From the NCBI GenBank assembly GCA_003454135.1, contig DMKW01000102.1:14020-23064 (forward strand): a stretch of DNA of 9,045 nucleotides. Reading direction: 5' to 3'. This DNA is from Microbacteriaceae bacterium. GTDB lineage: Bacteria; Actinomycetota; Actinomycetes; Actinomycetales; Microbacteriaceae. This document shows, in pieces, positions 1 through 7,910 of the stretch (positions within the stretch are counted from its first letter, which is position 1; each line of letters opens with the position of its first letter). The position numbers and the translations under genes were made by a program. The notes beneath the pieces were generated by a model that made no database searches, was not told the DNA's origin, and worked only from the letters and a program-made list of their open reading frames with translations.

Positions 1-928
1 CGCATCACTCGCAGCGATCCTGCTGCTCGCGACCGGGTGCAGCAGCTCCCTGAATACCGCATCAGCGGGAAGCGCAGCCGCGAAATGCGGCACCGTCAAC
101 TTGGCGATGAACGACTGGGTGGGATACACGGCCGACGCCGCCGTCTACACCTATGTTGCCGAGAAGAAACTCGGGTGCACGGTCAAGCAATCGAGCATCA
201 ACGAGCAGGTCGCCTGGCAGGGATTCGCCAACGGCACCATCGATCTCATCATGGAGAACTGGGGGCACGACGATCTCGCGAAGACCTACATCACCGAACA
301 GAAAGTGGCCGTCGACGCTGGCCCGACCGGCAACGTAGGGCAGATCGGCTGGTATGTTCCGCCGTGGCTCGCGGCCGCTCACCCCGACATCCGGGACTGG
401 AACAATCTCAACAAATACGCAAGCCAGTTCGCTACCTCGGAGTCCGGTTCACAAGGGCAACTGCTCGACGGCGACCCCTCGTTCGTCACGAACGACGCCG
501 CGCTCGTAACAAATCTCAAGCTCAACTACAAGGTGATCTACTCGGGGTCGGAGACCGCGCTCATCCAGGCGTTCCGCACCGCCGAGCAGAACAAGACGTG
601 GCTCATCGGGTATTTCTACGAGCCGCAGTGGTTCATTTCCGAGGTCGCGCTGAAGAAGGTCACACTTCCGAAGTACACCACGGGCTGTGATGCGGACGCG
701 GCGAAGGTCGCGTGCGACTACCCGGACTACACGCTCAACAAGGTGATGTCCACGAAGCTCGAAAAGTCGGGTTCCCCCGCCGCCGCACTCGCGAAGAATT
801 TCACGTGGACCAACGATGACCAGAACCTCGTCGCGAAGTACATCGCAGAGGACAAGATGACCCCGGCCGCTGCAGCCAAGAAGTGGGTCGATGCGAACGA
901 GAAGACAGTCGCAGGCTGGATCAAGTGA
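1..928 (+). CDS. Glycine betaine/quaternary-amine ABC transporter substrate-binding lipoprotein (5' truncated)
   Basis: This is the extracytoplasmic solute receptor of an OpuAC/ProX-type importer for glycine betaine or related quaternary amines. The reading frame is open from base 2, so the true start lies before the window; a TTG at 101 is internal. The visible N-terminus is the end of a lipoprotein signal peptide, with hydrophobic residues AAILLLATG before a lipobox Cys at 38-40 and then a Ser-rich linker. About 300 residues follow, a usual length for the family. Tryptophans that could form the cation-binding aromatic cage are at 116-118 (NDW) and 260-262 (ENW), with an aromatic cluster GYFYEPQWF around 608-634. 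Four further Cys (86, 176, 686, 713) could form two disulfides outside the membrane. It ends at TGA 926-928, just before a terminator, so it is probably the last gene of a transporter operon lying to the left. The family is clear; the exact ligand (betaine, choline, carnitine, dimethylglycine) is inferred from the neighbouring catabolic genes. Confidence 0.9.
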   Translation, partial: ASLAAILLLATGCSSSLNTASAGSAAAKCGTVNLAMNDWVGYTADAAVYTYVAEKKLGCTVKQSSINEQVAWQGFANGTIDLIMENWGHDDLAKTYITEQKVAVDAGPTGNVGQIGWYVPPWLAAAHPDIRDWNNLNKYASQFATSESGSQGQLLDGDPSFVTNDAALVTNLKLNYKVIYSGSETALIQAFRTAEQNKTWLIGYFYEPQWFISEVALKKVTLPKYTTGCDADAAKVACDYPDYTLNKVMSTKLEKSGSPAAALAKNFTWTNDDQNLVAKYIAEDKMTPAAAAKKWVDANEKTVAGWIK

Positions 929-941
929 TCTGATCGAGACG

Positions 942-974
942 GCCCGTCCGATCCGTAGAGCGAATCGGACGGGC
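942..974 (+). terminator. Rho-independent-like terminator after the transporter gene
   Basis: A perfect 11-bp inverted repeat, GCCCGTCCGAT (942-952) and ATCGGACGGGC (964-974), encloses an 11-nt loop and starts 13 nt after the stop codon of the substrate-binding protein gene. Only three T residues follow (975-977), so the U tract is weak, as is common in high-GC actinobacteria. The hairpin should separate the transporter transcript from the dmg-sox operon. The sequence shows the stem; the termination role is inferred from its position. Confidence 0.8.
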
Positions 975-975
975 T

Positions 976-1005
976 TTGCTCGGTCGCACAATTGTTGCGT
1001 ATAGT
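976..1005 (+). promoter_or_regulatory. Putative sigma70-type promoter of the dmg-sox operon
   Basis: A TATAGT hexamer at 1000-1005 is a close match to the -10 consensus TATAAT. A TTGCTC hexamer at 976-981 lies 18 nt upstream as a weak -35 (TTG matches). The -35 starts inside the T run of the preceding terminator, so termination of one unit and initiation of the next are packed together. A second -10-like hexamer, TATAGC, at 1019-1024 lies in the second copy of a tandem repeat, with TTGCGT at 995-1000 as a possible -35. Transcription would start near 1012 or 1031, leaving a short leader of about 20-40 nt. This is pattern-based only. Confidence 0.5.
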
Positions 1006-1027
1006 GAGCTTAGTTGTGTATAGCGAG
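994..1027 (+). repeat. Tandem 15-nt direct repeat overlapping the promoter (candidate operator)
   Basis: GTTGCGTATAGTGAG (994-1008) and GTTGTGTATAGCGAG (1013-1027) match at 13 of 15 positions with a 19-nt period, close to two helical turns. Each copy contains a -10-like hexamer. The pair is bracketed by an inverted hexamer, AATTGT at 990-995 and ACAATT at 1028-1033. A protein bound here would cover the promoter, so this is a good candidate site for a repressor or dual regulator responding to dimethylglycine, sarcosine or betaine. The repeats are seen directly; the regulatory role and regulator family (for example GntR or IclR) are not shown by the sequence. Confidence 0.5.
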
Positions 1028-1053
1028 ACAATTCGCTCGAGACAAGGGGAACG

Positions 1054-3504
1054 ATGACCACTCCATCAGTCATCATCATTGGCGCTGGCGTCGTCGGGGC
1101 AGCGCTTGCGGACGAGATCACCGCCCGGGGCTGGACGAACGTCACCGTCGTCGATGCGGGAACGCTGCCCGCGGCCGGCGGGTCGAGTTCTCATGCACCT
1201 GGCGTCGTGTTCCAGACGAACGGCTCGCAAGTGATGACAGAGCTGGCGCAATACACCGTGCAGAAGCTCGGCTCGCTGAACTGGCAGGGAGAGCCCTGCT
1301 TTCTGCAAGTCGGAGGTCTCGAGATCGCCACCACGCCGGAGCGGGCGGCCGAGCTGGCCCGGCGCCTCGGCTACGCCGAAGCGTGGGGCGTGACTGGCGC
1401 ACGCCTGCTCGACCCTGCCGAGACCGTCGCGACCTGGGATCTGCTCGAGCGCGACTACGTACATGGCGGCCTCTACGTTCCGAGCGATGGCATCGCGAAG
1501 TCGGTGCGGGCGATCTCGGCGCAACTCGAGCGTGCTCTCTCACGAGGTGCGACCGTGCTCGACCGCCACGAGGTGATCGGCGTGACGACCGAGGGAAACC
1601 GCGTCACGGGTGTCGATACCGACCGGGGTCACTTGGCTGCCGACATCGTCGTGTGCTGCGCCGGTATCTGGGGCCCGACGATCGCCGCGATGGTTGGACA
1701 GAGTCTCGCACTCACACCGCTCGCACACCAGCTCGCCTGGACTGAACCGCTCGCCGCGCTCGCCGGACACCGTGCCGAGGCCACCCGCCCCGTGCTGCGC
1801 CACCAGGATGCCGCCCTGTACTACCGCGAAAACGGGGAAGGCATCGGCATCGGTTCGTACCGCCATCGGGCGATCCCCGTCGGCGCCGATGAGCTCACCC
1901 ACTGGAGCGCCGAGGGAACCATGCCGTCGGTGCTGCCGTTCACCCCCGACGACTTCCAGTTCGCTCTCGCGGAGAGTGCCCGGGTGCTGCCGGCCACCGC
2001 TGGTGCGAAGCTCGTCGACGCGATCAATGGCGTCTTCTCCTTCACCGTCGACAACATGCCGCTGCTCGGGCCGCATCCGTCCCTTGAGGGGTTCTGGTTC
2101 GCAGAAGCCGTCTGGGTCACGCACTCGGCGGGCGTCGGTCGCGCGATGGCGGAATGGATCGTCGACGGACAGTCGTCGTTCGACCTGCATGCATGCGACA
2201 TAAACCGCTTCGAGAGCTTCCAGCTCTCCCCGCAATACGTCGAGGCGACCGACAGCCAGAACTTCATCGAGGTCTACGACATCATGCACCCGCTTCAGCC
2301 GCGCGAACACTCGCGCGCCGTCCGAACGTCACCTTTCTACCCGCGCCAGCAGGAGCTCGGCGGAATGTTCCTCGAGGCCAACGGGTGGGAACGCCCGCAG
2401 TGGTACGCCGCTAACGATGCGCTTGTCGCGAGCAACCGCAACACCGGTTGGAACATCCCACAACCGGATGATTGGGCCGCGAAATACTGGTCACCGACGA
2501 TCGCCGCCGAGGCCGCGATCACCCGGACCGACGTCGCAATCTACGACATGACGGCGCTCAAACGGCTCGAGGTGAGCGGCGCAGGGGCCACCGAGTTCTT
2601 GCAGTCCATCGTGACCGGCAACGTCGGCCGCGCGATCGGCTCGGTAACCTACTGCCTCATGCTCGGCGAGAACGGAAGCATCCACTCGGATGTCACGGTC
2701 GCACGCCTCGGCGCCGAGCTCTACCAGGTCGGCGCGAACGGCGCGATCGACCTCGACTGGATTCGACGACGCCTGCCGGCCGACTCCGCTGTGCAGGTGC
2801 GCGACACGACGCCGGGCACTTGCTGTATCGGCATCTGGGGGCCGAAGGCGCGTGCCGTCGTGCAGCCGCTCACCGACGTGGACTTCTCGCACGAGGGGTT
2901 CAAGTACTTCACCTCCAAGCGCGCCTACCTCGGGCTCGTCGAGGTCACCGCGATGCGGCTCTCCTATGTCGGCGAACTCGGCTGGGAGCTCTATTGCTCA
3001 GCAGATCAGGGGCTGCTGCTCTGGGACACGCTCATGGCAGCCGGTGCCGACCACGGCATCATCGCCGCGGGCCGCGGCGCCTTCAATGCCCTCCGCATCG
3101 AGAAGGGCTATCGCTCTTTCGGTTCCGACATGACGAACGACCATCTCCCGGCCGAGGCCGGGCTCGAGTTCGCAGTGCGGATGGCCAAGCCGGATTTCGT
3201 CGGCAAAGACGCGCTCGCCGCAGCGGCGGGGCCCGAACGAGCCCTCAGCCTGCTCGTGATCGACGAGCCGAACGGCATCGTGCTCGGTTCGGAGCCCGTA
3301 TTCCACGACGGCGTGGTAGTTGGCTACGTGACCTCGGCAGCGTACGGCTACACGCTCGGTGTTCCTCTCGCCTACGCGTGGCTGCCCAGCGAGCTCGCCG
3401 CTCCTGGTACTGCCGTTGAAATCGGCTACTTCGGCCGACGCATTCCGGCCACCGTCGGGGTCGAGCCCGCCTTTGATCCTCAGGGGGAGAAAATCCGATG
3501 CTGA
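1054..3504 (+). CDS. dmg: Dimethylglycine oxidase (FAD and tetrahydrofolate dependent)
   Basis: This 816-residue cytoplasmic flavoenzyme oxidatively demethylates N,N-dimethylglycine to sarcosine with O2, giving H2O2, and transfers the methyl carbon to tetrahydrofolate as 5,10-methylene-THF. Length and sequence closely follow the roughly 830-residue Arthrobacter globiformis enzyme. Domains in order: an N-terminal FAD-binding DAO fold (about 5-365) with GAGVVG at 10-15; a linker domain (about 370-425); and a GcvT-like folate domain (about 427-690) with its C-terminal barrel (about 715-805). His47 in SSSHAPG is the likely covalent FAD attachment site. His225 (PLAHQ) and Tyr256/257 (LYYRE) fit the amine active site, and Asp546 (HSDVTVARL) fits the folate-site catalytic Asp. 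The start ATG follows AAGGGGA at 1044-1050. It is the first gene of the operon and overlaps soxB by 7 nt. Dimethylglycine or sarcosine dehydrogenase activity is a less likely alternative, given the match to the oxidase. Confidence 0.92.
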   Translation: MTTPSVIIIGAGVVGAALADEITARGWTNVTVVDAGTLPAAGGSSSHAPGVVFQTNGSQVMTELAQYTVQKLGSLNWQGEPCFLQVGGLEIATTPERAAELARRLGYAEAWGVTGARLLDPAETVATWDLLERDYVHGGLYVPSDGIAKSVRAISAQLERALSRGATVLDRHEVIGVTTEGNRVTGVDTDRGHLAADIVVCCAGIWGPTIAAMVGQSLALTPLAHQLAWTEPLAALAGHRAEATRPVLRHQDAALYYRENGEGIGIGSYRHRAIPVGADELTHWSAEGTMPSVLPFTPDDFQFALAESARVLPATAGAKLVDAINGVFSFTVDNMPLLGPHPSLEGFWFAEAVWVTHSAGVGRAMAEWIVDGQSSFDLHACDINRFESFQLSPQYVEATDSQNFIEVYDIMHPLQPREHSRAVRTSPFYPRQQELGGMFLEANGWERPQWYAANDALVASNRNTGWNIPQPDDWAAKYWSPTIAAEAAITRTDVAIYDMTALKRLEVSGAGATEFLQSIVTGNVGRAIGSVTYCLMLGENGSIHSDVTVARLGAELYQVGANGAIDLDWIRRRLPADSAVQVRDTTPGTCCIGIWGPKARAVVQPLTDVDFSHEGFKYFTSKRAYLGLVEVTAMRLSYVGELGWELYCSADQGLLLWDTLMAAGADHGIIAAGRGAFNALRIEKGYRSFGSDMTNDHLPAEAGLEFAVRMAKPDFVGKDALAAAAGPERALSLLVIDEPNGIVLGSEPVFHDGVVVGYVTSAAYGYTLGVPLAYAWLPSELAAPGTAVEIGYFGRRIPATVGVEPAFDPQGEKIRC

Positions 3505-4730
3505 ACCACACGCTTGGCAGCGAGATCCCCGACCACCCCGACTTCCTCTGGCGCAATCCCGACCCGAAGTCGAGCTACGACGTCGTGATCGTGGGCGGCG
3601 GCGGCCACGGGCTCGCCACGGCGTACTATCTCGCCTCGAGGTACGGCATCACCAATGTCGCCGTGCTCGAAAAAGGCTGGCTTGGCGGCGGCAACATGGC
3701 GCGGAATACCACCATCATCCGGTCGAACTATCTCTGGGACGAGAGTTCGGGCATCTACGAGCACTCGCTCAAGCTGTGGGAGGGGCTCGAGGAAGACCTC
3801 GGCTACCCGCTGCTGTTCAGCCAGCGCGGTGTACTCAACCTCGCGCACAGCCTGCAGGACGTGCGCGACAGCAAGCGCCGGGTCAACGCCAACCGCCTCA
3901 ACGGCGTGGATGCGGAGTGGGTGGACGCGGACGGCGTCAAGGAACTCTGCCCCATCGTCAATATCTCTCCCGACGTGCGCTACCCGGTGCTCGGAGCGAC
4001 CTATCAGCCACGCGCCGGTATCGCGAAGCACGACTACGTTGCCTGGGGGTACGCTCGGGCGGCGTCCGAACTCGGAGTCGACCTGATCCAGAACTGCGAA
4101 GTAACGGGGCTGAGCTTCGACGGCGGGCGAGTGACCGGCGTGCAGACCAATAGAGGGAACATCGCGGCCGGCAGGGTCGCGCTTGCCGCCGCCGGGCACT
4201 CGTCAGTCGTCGCAGGTTTCGCCGGCATCCGTCTGCCTCTCCAGTCGCATCCACTCCAGGCTCTCGTTTCTGAACTTCTCGAACCCGTGCACCCGACGGT
4301 CGTCATGTCCAATGCCGTTCACGTCTACGTGTCGCAGGCGCACAAGGGTGAGCTCGTGATGGGCGCTGGCGTCGACACGTACAACGGCTACGGGCAGCGC
4401 GGTGCCTTCCACATCATCGAACGCCAGATGTCGGCCGCGATCGAGTTGTTCCCCGTCTTCTCTCGTGCGCACCTGCTACGCACCTGGGGCGGGATTGTGG
4501 ATGTCACGCCCGACGCATCGCCGATCGTCGGCATCACCGACATCCAGGGCCTGTACCTCAACTGCGGCTGGGGGACGGGAGGGTTCAAGGGCACGCCGGG
4601 CGTCGGCGACACATTCGCCTGGACGATCGCCAACGACCGACCGCATCCACTCATCGAGGCCTTCGCACTCGACCGATTCACGACCGGGGCGCTCGTCGAC
4701 GAGCACGGCGCCGCCGCGGTCGCCCATTGA
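3498..4730 (+). CDS. soxB: Sarcosine oxidase beta subunit
   Basis: This is the 410-residue beta subunit of heterotetrameric sarcosine oxidase, which oxidises sarcosine to glycine with H2O2 release and formation of methylene-THF. Beta binds noncovalent FAD, the site of sarcosine oxidation, and carries covalent FMN at the interface with alpha. A DAO-type Rossmann motif GGGGHG is at 33-38, the partner acidic residue is in VAVLEKG (54-60), and RNTTIIRSNY (69-78) is typical of the family. His178 in AGIAKHDYVAWGY matches the covalent FMN histidine (near 173-175 in characterised enzymes). The C-terminal FAD signature GWGTGGFKGTPG is intact. The length is normal. A strong Shine-Dalgarno, AGGGGGAG, lies at 3482-3489 inside the end of dmg. 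The ATG overlaps the dmg stop as ATGCTGA, so translation is probably coupled. Confidence 0.95.
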   Translation: MLNHTLGSEIPDHPDFLWRNPDPKSSYDVVIVGGGGHGLATAYYLASRYGITNVAVLEKGWLGGGNMARNTTIIRSNYLWDESSGIYEHSLKLWEGLEEDLGYPLLFSQRGVLNLAHSLQDVRDSKRRVNANRLNGVDAEWVDADGVKELCPIVNISPDVRYPVLGATYQPRAGIAKHDYVAWGYARAASELGVDLIQNCEVTGLSFDGGRVTGVQTNRGNIAAGRVALAAAGHSSVVAGFAGIRLPLQSHPLQALVSELLEPVHPTVVMSNAVHVYVSQAHKGELVMGAGVDTYNGYGQRGAFHIIERQMSAAIELFPVFSRAHLLRTWGGIVDVTPDASPIVGITDIQGLYLNCGWGTGGFKGTPGVGDTFAWTIANDRPHPLIEAFALDRFTTGALVDEHGAAAVAH

Positions 4731-4743
4731 GAGGGCGTCAACC

Positions 4744-5064
4744 ATGCAACTGATTCCGTGCCCCAACTGTGGGCAGCGCGAAGAGATCGAGTTCCATTAC
4801 GGCGGACAGGCCCACGTGCCGTACCCCGCCGAGCCCGCCGCCCTCAGCGACGCCGAGTGGGCCGACTACCTGTTCTTCCGCGAGAATCCCAAGGGTCCGT
4901 TCGCCGAGCGCTGGTACCACAGCGGGGGCTGCCGACGCTGGTTCAACGCCGTGCGCGACACGACGAGCTACCGGTTCCTTGCCGTGTACCAGCCGGATGA
5001 TCCACGGCCGGATATCGCCACGCTGCTGGCGAACTCCACCCCCGAACACGGAGGACCTCGATGA
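4744..5064 (+). CDS. soxD: Sarcosine oxidase delta subunit (zinc-binding)
   Basis: This small subunit of 106 residues supports assembly of the tetrameric sarcosine oxidase and has no redox cofactor. The four zinc ligands known in the family are all present at matching spacing: Cys6 and Cys9 in PCPNCG, His59 in WYHSGG, and Cys63 in GGCRRWF. The family motif EWADYLFFRENPKG (38-51) and the C-terminal YRFLAVY are also seen. The start at 4744 is chosen because the CPNCG motif begins five residues later and AGAGGG (4730-4735) sits 8 nt upstream; an open frame further upstream only reads through soxB out of frame. The 13-nt gap after soxB is the only non-overlapping junction in the operon. The gene overlaps soxA by 4 nt (ATGA). 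Confidence 0.95.
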   Translation: MQLIPCPNCGQREEIEFHYGGQAHVPYPAEPAALSDAEWADYLFFRENPKGPFAERWYHSGGCRRWFNAVRDTTSYRFLAVYQPDDPRPDIATLLANSTPEHGGPR

Positions 5065-7910
5065 CCGCACGCCGCTTACCGACGGGGGGCGCGATCGACA
5101 GGTCGACGCTGGTCACGTTCCGCTTCGGCGGTGTCGATTACAGCGGATTCGCGGGCGACACGCTTGCCTCGGCGCTCCTTGGCGCCGGGGTGGACAGTTT
5201 CGGTTTGAGCGTGCGACTCGGTCGGCCGCGTGGCGTCGTCTCGGCTGGGGCTGAGGAGTCGAGCGCACTCGTGCAGGTCGACGAACCATTCCCCGAACCC
5301 ATGCTCCTCGCGACGACGATCGAACTCACGCCAGGACTCGCCGCTCGCGGGCTCACCGGCCAGGGTGTTCTCGCGACCACGGTCGACCCGGCACGCTACG
5401 ACGCGCGGCATGCGCACACCGACATCCTCGTCGTCGGCGCGGGACCGGCGGGCTTGAGCGCGGCGCTCGTCGCCGCGCGCTCGGGGGCACGGGTCATTCT
5501 CGTCGATGACGATTCCGTCGCGGGCGGATCGTTGCTCGATTACGGCGAGCTGATCGATGGAGAGCCCGGCTCGGTCTGGGCCGCCACGGCCGTCGCGGAA
5601 CTCGCCACATATCCGCGAGTGCGCGTTCTGTCGCGCACGACCGCCTTCGGCATCTACGACGATGGCTTCGTGCTCGCGATTGAGCACCGGGCGGATCACG
5701 CAGTCGCCGCCGGAAACCGCTCGCGCCAGCGAGTCTGGCGTATCCGGACGAAGCAGATCGTGATCGCGACCGGCGGCTATGAGCGGCCCATCGCATTCGC
5801 GAACAACGATCTGCCGGGGGTCATGCTCGCCTCGTCCGCGCTCGCATTTCTCCACCGGTACGCCGTTCTCGCCGGGGACGACGTGGTCGTCTTCACGACC
5901 AACGACACCGCGTACGGACCGGCGATCGGCCTTGCCGACGCCGGCGCCCGCGTGACTGTCGTCGACACCCGCGCAACCGTTTCCGACGTGCTCGAGAAGG
6001 GATGCCGGCACCACGGAGTCACTCTCCTGCTTGGGCAGGCGGTCGAGGCGGCCCTCGGCGACATAGCGGTGCGCGGCGTGCAGGTGGTGCCATGGCGGGG
6101 CGATGGGTCGGCCGCGCCGGTCACACTCGACTGCGACCTCCTGCTTGTATCGGGCGGCTGGAACCCTGTGCTGCACCTCTTCAGCCAGGCTCGTGGCGTA
6201 CTGCGATTCGACGAGTCGCTCGCGACCTTTGTGGCTGATGGCCCGGTCAAGGGAGTACACCTCGCCGGCCTTGCTGCAGCGCAACCCGACCTCGCGGCAG
6301 CACTCGCCAGCGGAGCGCGTGCCGGTCGGCTCGCGCTCGCCGAGCTCGGCATCGAAACCAGTGGAACCTTCGTCGCACCGGCCGCCGACAGCGCGTTCGA
6401 GCTGGGGGCGATCGAACAGGTGTGGTTTGTTGCAGCTCCGGCGAGCCTCGCCGAGCCCGACGTGCGGTTCGTGGATGTTCAGCGGGATGTCACGGTCAGC
6501 GAACTACTGCGCGCCACGGGTGCCGGACTGCGGTCGATGGAACACGTCAAGCGATACACGACGCTCGGAACGGCGCTCGACCAGGGCAAGACCTCCGGGG
6601 TGATCGGTTCCGGTGTCGTCGCGGCGATGCTCGGCATCGACGTCACGTCTCTCGGCACCACGACCTTCCGGCCGCCGTTCACGCCCGTCGCCTTCGGTGC
6701 CCTCGCCGGCACCGACCGGGGCAGCCTTTACGACCCGATCCGGCTCACCGCAATACACGACTGGCATGTCGCCAACGGCGCCGTTTTCGAAGACGTCGGG
6801 CAGTGGAAGCGGCCATGGTATTACCCGCTCGAGGGCGAGAGCCTTGACGACGCTGTCGCGCGCGAATGCACCGCCGCACGAACCGCCGTCGCATGCCTCG
6901 ACGGATCGACGCTCGGCAAGATCGACGTACAGGGTCCGGATGCCGGCGCCTTTCTCGACATGCTCTACACGAACCTCATGAGCTCGCTCAAGATCAACTC
7001 GATCCGCTACGGCGTCATGTGCTCGCCGGACGGGATGGTGAAGGACGACGGCACCGTCATCCGCCTGGCCGACGACCACTTCATCGTCACGACGACGACG
7101 GGCAACGCGGCCACGATCCTCGACTGGATGGAAGAGTGGTTGCAGACCGAATGGCCCGAGATGCGTGTGTGCGCGACATCGGTCACCGAACACTGGGTCA
7201 CTGTGCCGCTCGTCGGACCGCTCTCCCGGCGGGTACTTGCCGTCCTTGCCCCTGACCTCGACGTGAGCATCGAAGGCTTCCCGTTCATGGCGACGCGTGA
7301 CGCGACGATCGCCGGCATCGCCGGCCGTGTCGACCGCATCAGCTTCTCGGGCGAGCTCGCCTATGAGCTCAACGTTCCTTCCTGGTACGGGTTGGCGCTC
7401 TGGGAGGCGATCATGGCCGCCGGCGCGCAATTTGCGATCACCCCGTATGGCACAGAGACCATGCACGTGCTGCGAGCGGAGAAGGGATACCCCATCATCG
7501 GCCAGGATACGGACGGCACCGTCACCCCACAGGATCTCGGGCTCGGTTGGGCGGTGTCCAGGAAGAAGCTCGACTTCATCGGCAAGCGCTCGTTCGCCCG
7601 CGCGATCAACGATCGCACCGATCGAAAGCAGTTCGTCGCGCTCCTGCCGGTCGACCCGGCCGTCGCCATCTCGGAGGGCGCGCAGGTCATCGAGAGTTCG
7701 AAGATCACCTTTCCGATGCCCATGCTCGGGCACGTTTCGAGCGCGTATCGCAGTGTCGCACTCGACTCACACTTCGCCCTCGCGCTCGTCAAAGGCGGGA
7801 GGGATCGCATCGGCGATCGGCTGTTCGCCTGGTCGGAGGGTTCGATCATTCCAGTGACAGTCGCTGACCCGGTGCTGTACGACCCAGAGGGGACACGGCG
7901 AGATGGTTGA
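5061..7910 (+). CDS. soxA: Sarcosine oxidase alpha subunit
   Basis: This large 949-residue subunit holds the folate site of sarcosine oxidase, where the carbon removed from sarcosine becomes 5,10-methylene-THF; it also binds NAD+ and contacts the FMN. Domains in order: an N-terminal ferredoxin-like fold with the family motif AGDTLASALL (31-40) and RPRGVVSAG (55-63); a two-dinucleotide pyridine-nucleotide oxidoreductase region with VVGAGPAG (124-131) and VVVFTTNDTAYG (275-286); a helical SoxA linker (about 470-530); and a GcvT folate domain with its C-terminal barrel (about 555-945). LYDPIR, HVANGAVFEDVGQWKRPWYY and RAEKGYPIIGQDTDGT are classic SoxA signatures. Length is slightly below the usual 960-1000 residues, as expected for the actinobacterial type. 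GGAGG at 5050-5054 sets the ATG start, which overlaps the soxD stop. It overlaps soxG by 8 nt. Confidence 0.96.
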   Translation: MTARRLPTGGAIDRSTLVTFRFGGVDYSGFAGDTLASALLGAGVDSFGLSVRLGRPRGVVSAGAEESSALVQVDEPFPEPMLLATTIELTPGLAARGLTGQGVLATTVDPARYDARHAHTDILVVGAGPAGLSAALVAARSGARVILVDDDSVAGGSLLDYGELIDGEPGSVWAATAVAELATYPRVRVLSRTTAFGIYDDGFVLAIEHRADHAVAAGNRSRQRVWRIRTKQIVIATGGYERPIAFANNDLPGVMLASSALAFLHRYAVLAGDDVVVFTTNDTAYGPAIGLADAGARVTVVDTRATVSDVLEKGCRHHGVTLLLGQAVEAALGDIAVRGVQVVPWRGDGSAAPVTLDCDLLLVSGGWNPVLHLFSQARGVLRFDESLATFVADGPVKGVHLAGLAAAQPDLAAALASGARAGRLALAELGIETSGTFVAPAADSAFELGAIEQVWFVAAPASLAEPDVRFVDVQRDVTVSELLRATGAGLRSMEHVKRYTTLGTALDQGKTSGVIGSGVVAAMLGIDVTSLGTTTFRPPFTPVAFGALAGTDRGSLYDPIRLTAIHDWHVANGAVFEDVGQWKRPWYYPLEGESLDDAVARECTAARTAVACLDGSTLGKIDVQGPDAGAFLDMLYTNLMSSLKINSIRYGVMCSPDGMVKDDGTVIRLADDHFIVTTTTGNAATILDWMEEWLQTEWPEMRVCATSVTEHWVTVPLVGPLSRRVLAVLAPDLDVSIEGFPFMATRDATIAGIAGRVDRISFSGELAYELNVPSWYGLALWEAIMAAGAQFAITPYGTETMHVLRAEKGYPIIGQDTDGTVTPQDLGLGWAVSRKKLDFIGKRSFARAINDRTDRKQFVALLPVDPAVAISEGAQVIESSKITFPMPMLGHVSSAYRSVALDSHFALALVKGGRDRIGDRLFAWSEGSIIPVTVADPVLYDPEGTRRDG
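7886..7893 (+). promoter_or_regulatory. Ribosome binding site deciding the soxG start
   Basis: AGAGGGGA within the last codons of soxA lies 9 nt before ATG 7903 and 21 nt before the alternative ATG 7915, so it supports the upstream start and an 8-nt overlap with soxA. Confidence 0.6.

Noticed and set aside
101..103. TTG as start of the substrate-binding protein
   Set aside because: The same frame stays open upstream and encodes a lipobox with Cys at 38-40, so the gene starts before the window.
37..690. Plus-strand Arg/His-rich frame overlapping the substrate-binding protein
   Set aside because: It is the frame next to the true lipoprotein frame, with the arginine-rich composition typical of frame-shifted GC-rich DNA.
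994..1027. CRISPR-like or mobile-element repeat
   Set aside because: There are only two 15-nt copies with a 19-nt period, no spacers, no transposase and no target-site duplication; an operator is the simpler reading.
1540..2310. Minus-strand open frame opposite dmg
   Set aside because: It lies opposite the catalytic core of a well-conserved oxidase and shows no motif or believable ribosome site.
5076..6284. Long minus-strand open frame (about 400 codons) opposite soxA
   Set aside because: It is a shadow of the high-GC codon bias of soxA: Arg-, Glu-, Asp- and Val-rich, with no recognisable domain, opposite a gene with clear family motifs.
6504..7733. Second long minus-strand open frame (about 400 codons) opposite soxA
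   Set aside because: Same low-complexity charged composition and no family signature; the plus-strand SoxA folate domain fully explains the stretch.
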